From NCBI GenBank assembly GCA_023150195.1, contig JAKLLI010000181.1:1-10350 (forward strand): a stretch of 10,350 nt of DNA, read 5' to 3'. Of the stretch, positions 7,451 to 10,350 are shown piece after piece; the first letter of the stretch is position 1; the number at the start of each line of letters is the position of its first letter. The translations under genes and the position numbers were made by a program. The DNA comes from Azonexus sp. Its GTDB lineage: Bacteria; Pseudomonadota; Gammaproteobacteria; Burkholderiales; Rhodocyclaceae. A model generated the notes under the pieces. It had not been told where the DNA came from, made no database searches, and saw nothing but the letters and a program-made list of their open reading frames with translations.

Positions 7451-8768
7451 TTTCGCCCTTCAGGGTGTGCGCCAGCGAGGCCGTGATGCGGACATCGACA
7501 AAGCGGTTGATCAGGCGCGGATTGCCGACAAAATTGACGATGCGGTTGTTGTCCGTGCGCCCGGCGAGTTCCTTCTCGTCTTTTTTGGAGAGGCCTTCCA
7601 CCAGCACGCGCTGAATGCTGCCGACCATGGCCTGGCTAATGACCTGTGCCTGTTCGTCGACGCGCTTTTGCAGGCGCAGCAGACGAGCGGATTTGACGTC
7701 GGCCGGGGTGCTGTCTTCCAGCTCCAGTGCCGGCGTGCCCGGGCGAGGGCTGTAGACGAAGGAGAAAGAGGCGTCAAAGCCGACGTCGTCGATCAACTTC
7801 ATGGTCTTCTCGAAATCCTCATCGGTTTCACCGGGGAAGCCGACGATGAAATCGGAAGAGATCGAAATATCCGGACGTGCCACCCGCAGCTTGCGCACGA
7901 TGGATTTGAATTCCAGCGTGGTGTAGCCGCGCTTCATCGCCGCCAGCACCCGGTCCGAGCCGGCCTGAACCGGCAAGTGCAGGTGGGACACCAGCTTGGG
8001 GACCTTGATGTAGGTGTCGATCAGGCGCTGGCTCATCTCGCGCGGATGCGAGGTGGTGTAGCGAATGCGCTCGATGCCGGGGACTTCCGCGAGGTATTCG
8101 ATCAACAGCGCCAGATCGGCCTTCTCGTCAGTCCCTTCCATGTCGCCCCGGTAGGCATTGACGTTCTGGCCCAGCAGCGTGATTTCCCCGACGCCGTGGG
8201 CAGCCAGATCGGCCACTTCAGTCAGAACGTCGTTGAACGGGCGAGACACCTCGCCGCCGCGGGTATAGGGCACGATGCAGAAAGTGCAGAACTTGGAGCA
8301 GCCCTCCATGATCGACACGAAGGCTGCGGCACCCTTGACCTCCGCCGGCGGCATGGCGTCGAATTTCTCGATCTCGGGAAAGGAGACATCCACCGCGGCC
8401 TTGCCTTTGGCCTTGCGTTCGGCAATCAGTTGCGGCAGCCGGTGCAGGGTCTGCGGCCCGAACACCACATCCACGTAGGGCGCGCGCGCGATGATTGCAT
8501 CGCCTTCCTGGCTGGCCACGCAGCCGCCAACGCCAATCACGAGATTGGGGTTCTGCTGCTTGAGATGGCGAACGCGGCCCAGATCATGGAAAACCTTTTC
8601 CTGAGCCTTTTCGCGCACGGAACAGGTATTGAAGAGGATGATGTCGGCTTCTTCCGGATTGTCGGTCTTGACGATGCCTTCGGAAGCGTTGAGTACATCG
8701 GCCATCTTGTCCGAATCGTACTCATTCATCTGGCACCCGAATGTGCGGATGAACAGCTTTTTGGTCAT
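7431..8768 (-). CDS. miaB: tRNA-2-methylthio-N6-dimethylallyladenosine synthase
   Basis: MiaB is a radical-SAM methylthiotransferase that converts i6A37 to ms2i6A37 in tRNAs reading UNN codons. The 445-residue protein has both iron-sulfur clusters intact: Cys12, Cys49 and Cys83 in the N-terminal MTTase (UPF0004) domain ([31 protein letters not shown]), and Cys157, Cys161 and Cys164 in the radical-SAM motif [16 protein letters not shown]. This spacing matches E. coli MiaB. A C-terminal TRAM domain (about 378-440) binds tRNA. It is the first gene of the operon miaB-ybeZ-ybeY-corC-lnt. Its start at 8768 has no strong ribosome binding site; a TATAAT box lies about 59 bases upstream. A 532-codon antisense frame across it is a shadow. 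Confidence 0.97.
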   Translation of the reverse strand: MTKKLFIRTFGCQMNEYDSDKMADVLNASEGIVKTDNPEEADIILFNTCSVREKAQEKVFHDLGRVRHLKQQNPNLVIGVGGCVASQEGDAIIARAPYVDVVFGPQTLHRLPQLIAERKAKGKAAVDVSFPEIEKFDAMPPAEVKGAAAFVSIMEGCSKFCTFCIVPYTRGGEVSRPFNDVLTEVADLAAHGVGEITLLGQNVNAYRGDMEGTDEKADLALLIEYLAEVPGIERIRYTTSHPREMSQRLIDTYIKVPKLVSHLHLPVQAGSDRVLAAMKRGYTTLEFKSIVRKLRVARPDISISSDFIVGFPGETDEDFEKTMKLIDDVGFDASFSFVYSPRPGTPALELEDSTPADVKSARLLRLQKRVDEQAQVISQAMVGSIQRVLVEGLSKKDEKELAGRTDNNRIVNFVGNPRLINRFVDVRITASLAHTLKGEIVIREN

Positions 8769-8826
8769 GGAAACGCTTTGAAATCAGTGGGCCCGCTTGG
8801 GCAAGCCCGCCGCGGAAAAGTTGCGC

Positions 8827-8832
8827 ATTATA
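8827..8832 (-). promoter_or_regulatory. probable -10 box of the miaB operon
   Basis: The minus strand reads a perfect TATAAT here, giving a predicted start near 8820 and a leader of about 50 bases before the miaB ATG. The -35 position (about 8849-8856 on the minus strand) has no good match, so activity may depend on an activator or be weak. The box lies 6 bases from the -35 of the divergent tRNA promoter. Confidence 0.6.
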
Positions 8833-8838
8833 ACGCGG

Positions 8839-8868
8839 TTGACCACAGCACTGCGGCCCGCCTATAAT
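8839..8868 (+). promoter_or_regulatory. tRNA-Met promoter
   Basis: TTGACC (8839-8844, 5 of 6 to the -35 consensus), an 18-base spacer and a perfect TATAAT (8863-8868). The stretch after the -10 is GC-rich (CGCGCCC, 8870-8876), a discriminator of the kind found at stringently controlled stable-RNA promoters. Predicted start near 8875, about 11 bases before the mature tRNA 5' end. Confidence 0.85.
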
Positions 8869-8885
8869 TCGCGCCCTCGAAGTGT

Positions 8886-8962
8886 GGTGATGTAGCTCAG
8901 ACGGTTAGAGCGATGGATTCATAACCCATAGGTCGGCAGTTCGATTCTGCCCATCACCACCA
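8886..8962 (+). tRNA. tRNA-Met (anticodon CAT), elongator type
   Basis: A 77-base cloverleaf: acceptor stem GGTGATG/CATCACC fully paired, D arm GCTC/GAGC, anticodon loop TTCATAA with CAT at 8920-8922, T arm GGCAG/CTGCC around TTCGATT, discriminator A and an encoded CCA (8960-8962). The fully paired G1-C72 and the absence of three consecutive G-C pairs in the anticodon stem exclude the initiator tRNA. The anticodon stem closes with an A31-C39 mismatch. A lysidine-type tRNA-Ile(CAT) cannot be wholly excluded by eye, but elongator Met is favoured. Confidence 0.93.
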
Positions 8963-8968
8963 ATACCC

Positions 8969-9002
8969 AAAATCCCAACCCTCATCGGTTGGGATTTTTT
9001 TT
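8969..9002 (+). terminator. intrinsic terminator of the tRNA-Met gene
   Basis: AATCCCAACC (8971-8980), a 6-base loop and the perfect complement GGTTGGGATT (8987-8996), followed by a run of T to 9002. It lies 6 bases after the tRNA CCA end. The A-rich left flank would allow it to act also on the minus strand. Confidence 0.92.
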
Positions 9003-9224
9003 GCCCGTTCCCCCAGTGCTGGCGCGGTTTCCGGGCATGGCCTCGCGAGCGCCACCCCTGCGAAGTCAGCATTTTCGCCCCCGCCGACGCCTCTCTGTTC
9101 TCCGTTTTCTCTGGTGGTCACGCGAGCGTTCTTGAGGCCACTTCCTTTGCTGGCGCGGGTTTAGAAGCGGTCGGTTGTGGTTGGCAACTCCTGTAGCGGT
9201 GGCGACCGAGTGCCGAGCGGCCAC
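9003..9224. other. non-coding junction between the tRNA terminator and the recombinase operon
   Basis: About 220 bases with no convincing gene on either strand. It probably contains the left boundary of the accessory module, but no second copy of the tRNA 3' end or clear inverted terminal repeat is visible in the window. An imperfect direct repeat TGCTGGCGCGG(G)TTT occurs at 9017-9030 and 9148-9162. Two GCGAGCG-containing stretches (about 9044-9051 and 9122-9128) add to the low-level repetition. Confidence 0.5.
9017..9162. repeat. imperfect direct repeat pair, 14/15 bases
   Basis: TGCTGGCGCGGTTT at 9017-9030 and TGCTGGCGCGGGTTT at 9148-9162 differ by one inserted G and are 131 bases apart. 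A weaker relative (TGCTGGCGC) is at 9247-9255. In GC-rich DNA this could be chance; it may mark recombinase-associated sites. Confidence 0.35.
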
Positions 9225-9247
9225 AAAAAAACCGCCCGCAGGCGGTT
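9225..9247 (-). terminator. intrinsic terminator of the recombinase/HTH operon
   Basis: On the minus strand AACCGCC (9247-9241), loop TGCG, GGCGGTT (9236-9230), then a T run (complement of A9225-A9231). It begins 22 bases after the stop of the last HTH gene and fixes the 3' end of the minus-strand operon. Confidence 0.9.
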
Positions 9248-9269
9248 GCTGGCGCTGGGCGCGACGCGC

Positions 9270-9743
9270 TCACCCGGGTGGCGCGAGCACGCGCATCTGG
9301 TCGCCCCAGCCGTTGGGCCAGGGGCGGCGCATCACCTTCTCCAGCACGGCGTCGGGCGAACCCGCCAGCCGTTCCACGACATCCGGGGCCAGGAGCGTCA
9401 GCCGCATGACCCGGCGTACCTGCGTCACGTCTATGCCTTCGGCCTCGGCGATCTCGGCCACCGATGCCGCCCGCTGCTCATCCAGCAGGCGTTGCCAGTG
9501 GTGCGCCAGTCCGAGTGCCCGCATCAACGCGGTGTCCTGCGCAGCCGACCGGGCTTCCCGCTCACGGGTGGCCTCGGACAGAAATTCCTGCGGCGCGTCC
9601 AAGGGCGTGATGACCTGCTTCTTCAAGCCCCGCTTCACCAGCGTCCAGGGCACGAAGGTTTCCAGTTGTACGCCGCCAGCCGGGCTCGGCAGTTGATAAG
9701 TGACCGGATCACCTTTGAACCGGCCCCGGTGCTTCTTGCTCAT
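9270..9743 (-). CDS. recombinase-associated helix-turn-helix protein, second paralogue
   Basis: A 157-residue small basic protein of unnamed family. It shares with its upstream neighbour the blocks LETFVPWTLVKRG (28-40) and AEIAEAEGIDVTQVRRVMRL (96-115) followed by TLLAPDVVERL, a ParB/KorB-like helix-turn-helix with a conserved RL-LLAPD tail. Compared with the neighbour it has an extra basic N-terminus (MSKKHRGRFKGD) and a longer charged linker (about 55-70). The C-terminal PWPNGWGDQ is a degraded form of the neighbour's PLPVDWEAQR. The ATG at 9743 overlaps the preceding stop as ATGA and has a GAGGAGG ribosome binding site, so it is translationally coupled. Such proteins are known downstream of serine recombinases; DNA binding is inferred from the fold and function is unknown. 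Confidence 0.8.
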   Translation of the reverse strand: MSKKHRGRFKGDPVTYQLPSPAGGVQLETFVPWTLVKRGLKKQVITPLDAPQEFLSEATREREARSAAQDTALMRALGLAHHWQRLLDEQRAASVAEIAEAEGIDVTQVRRVMRLTLLAPDVVERLAGSPDAVLEKVMRRPWPNGWGDQMRVLAPPG

Positions 9744-10111
9744 GCGTCCTCCTCAAAGCGCTTAACGATCTGCCGTTGCGCCTCCCAATCGACCGGCAGC
9801 GGGTTGCGCTGGAACCAGACCAGGTTCATCCGGCGCGGCTGCCGTCCGGTCATCAGCAGTTCGAGGATGTCGGGCGCGAGCAGGCTCAGGCGCATCAGTT
9901 CGTTGGTGACCGAGGGGTGTAAGCCTTCGGCCCGGGCGATCTCCGAACCACTCTTCATCTCGCCGGTGTCTACGAGGTGCTGCCAGTAGAAACCGCGTGC
10001 CACCCCCTCCAGCAGCGTCACATCGTGGACGTGGCGGTCATCGGCGGCCACGCGCCGCGCGCCCCGGCGGCGGAATGTCAGTGGCACGAAGGTTTCCAGT
10101 GTGTCGTCCAT
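9740..10111 (-). CDS. recombinase-associated helix-turn-helix protein, first paralogue
   Basis: A 123-residue protein with LETFVPLTFRRRGARRV at the N-terminus (5-21), a helical segment LLEGVARGFYWQHLVDTGE (33-51), a helix-turn-helix (about 54-76: SGSEIARAEGLHPSVTNELM) and the tail RLSLLAPDILELLMTGRQP, then PLPVDWEAQRQ (105-114). This layout matches small proteins commonly encoded directly after large serine recombinases in proteobacteria, with a ParB/KorB-like HTH. The ATG at 10111 shares a base with the recombinase TGA (TGATG), and its stop overlaps the next start by 4 bases, so all three are one coupled operon. It probably assists or regulates recombination; this is inference from position and fold. 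Confidence 0.8.
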   Translation of the reverse strand: MDDTLETFVPLTFRRRGARRVAADDRHVHDVTLLEGVARGFYWQHLVDTGEMKSGSEIARAEGLHPSVTNELMRLSLLAPDILELLMTGRQPRRMNLVWFQRNPLPVDWEAQRQIVKRFEEDA

Positions 10112-10350
10112 CAGGCCTCGACCTCCACCAGTTCTGCGCCGATCCCTCTCGGGGCGAACTCACCGATCAGGGCGTCCCAGCCCAGTTCCCGCCACTTCAC
10201 CTTGATGCCCTGCACCTCGCCGACGTGGACGAGGTCGATGCGCTCGATCATCAGGTTGGCGATGCGGTGACGCTCGACCGGGAACAACTGATCCCACACG
10301 TCGTTGAGCCGTCCCATCGCCATCACCGTGGTGGCCTCGTCGATCTGACC
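10111..10350 (-). CDS. C-terminal end of a large serine recombinase (partial)
   Basis: The reverse strand is open from the right edge to TGA at 10113-10111, giving 79 residues. The sequence RLNDVWDQLFPVERHRIANL, followed by MIERIDLVHVGEVQGIKV and a short tail, matches the C-terminal region of large resolvase/invertase-family serine recombinases, where a (M/L)xxLWDxLFPxEQxRIVxLLVERV block follows the zinc-ribbon and coiled-coil. The resolvase catalytic domain with its nucleophilic serine lies beyond the window, so activity cannot be judged. An apparent internal start (GTG at 10326) is not real, since the frame continues upstream with GQIDEATT. Its role would be site-specific integration, excision or inversion of the accessory module. 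Confidence 0.75.
   Translation of the reverse strand, partial: GQIDEATTVMAMGRLNDVWDQLFPVERHRIANLMIERIDLVHVGEVQGIKVKWRELGWDALIGEFAPRGIGAELVEVEA

Noticed and set aside
8786..8815. GC-rich hairpin in the miaB leader around GCTTGGGCAAGC
   Set aside because: Only a 4-base stem with a 4-base loop pairs cleanly; no T run, so neither a terminator nor a recognisable regulatory RNA.
7269..8867. 532-codon plus-strand open frame across ybeZ and miaB
   Set aside because: Antisense to MiaB and PhoH with intact catalytic motifs; no recognisable domain, low-complexity His/Asp/Val-rich composition typical of reverse-complement frames.
8886..8962. Initiator tRNA-fMet
   Set aside because: Acceptor stem position 1-72 is paired and the anticodon stem lacks the three consecutive G-C pairs of initiators.
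9177..9989. 270-codon plus-strand open frame over the HTH genes
   Set aside because: Crosses the terminator hairpin and lies antisense to two paralogous proteins whose mutual similarity shows that the minus strand is the coding one.
8963..10350. Second copy of the tRNA-Met 3' end as an attR site
   Set aside because: No repeat of the T-arm or acceptor sequence was found in this part of the window; a copy could lie beyond the right edge.
1..10350. CRISPR array, insertion sequence or prophage structural genes
   Set aside because: No regularly spaced repeats, no transposase, and no phage structural proteins are visible.

Overview
The window is GC-rich chromosomal DNA from a proteobacterium, most likely a betaproteobacterium. 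The evidence is the miaB-phoH-ybeY-corC-lnt gene order, a two-subunit glycyl-tRNA synthetase (glyQ/glyS), and protein sequences of betaproteobacterial type. A member of the Rhodocyclales is possible, but the window alone does not fix the genus.

Layout: (1) 1-2114, minus strand: glyQ then glyS, separated by 1 base; glyS runs off the left edge. (2) 2115-3714: a non-coding stretch of about 400 bases, then a plus-strand pair, a small SLT-type lytic transglycosylase and msrA. The transglycosylase start is unclear, because the best ribosome binding site serves an out-of-frame ATG. (3) 3711-8768, minus strand: a tightly overlapping operon read as miaB (tRNA methylthiotransferase), phoH/ybeZ (PhoH-like ATPase), ybeY (rRNA-maturation endoribonuclease), corC/ybeX (CBS-domain protein) and lnt (apolipoprotein N-acyltransferase). 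corC carries a single-base frameshift. The stop codons of lnt and msrA overlap tail to tail. (4) 8839-9002, plus strand: a tRNA-Met(CAT) gene with a near-consensus promoter, encoded CCA and an intrinsic terminator. Its promoter is interleaved with a probable -10 box for miaB on the other strand. (5) 9003-10350: a non-coding junction followed by a minus-strand accessory operon. It holds the C-terminal end of a large serine recombinase and two small, related helix-turn-helix proteins coupled by overlapping start/stop codons, and ends in a strong terminator.

How the genes work together: the left and central genes are housekeeping functions (glycine charging, tRNA thiomethylation, 16S rRNA maturation and quality control, lipoprotein maturation, oxidised-methionine repair, peptidoglycan cleavage). 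The right end looks like the tail of a mobile or site-specific recombination module lying just downstream of a tRNA gene. That module is the only clearly accessory part of the window; its left end is visible, but the recombinase catalytic domain and far boundary are not.
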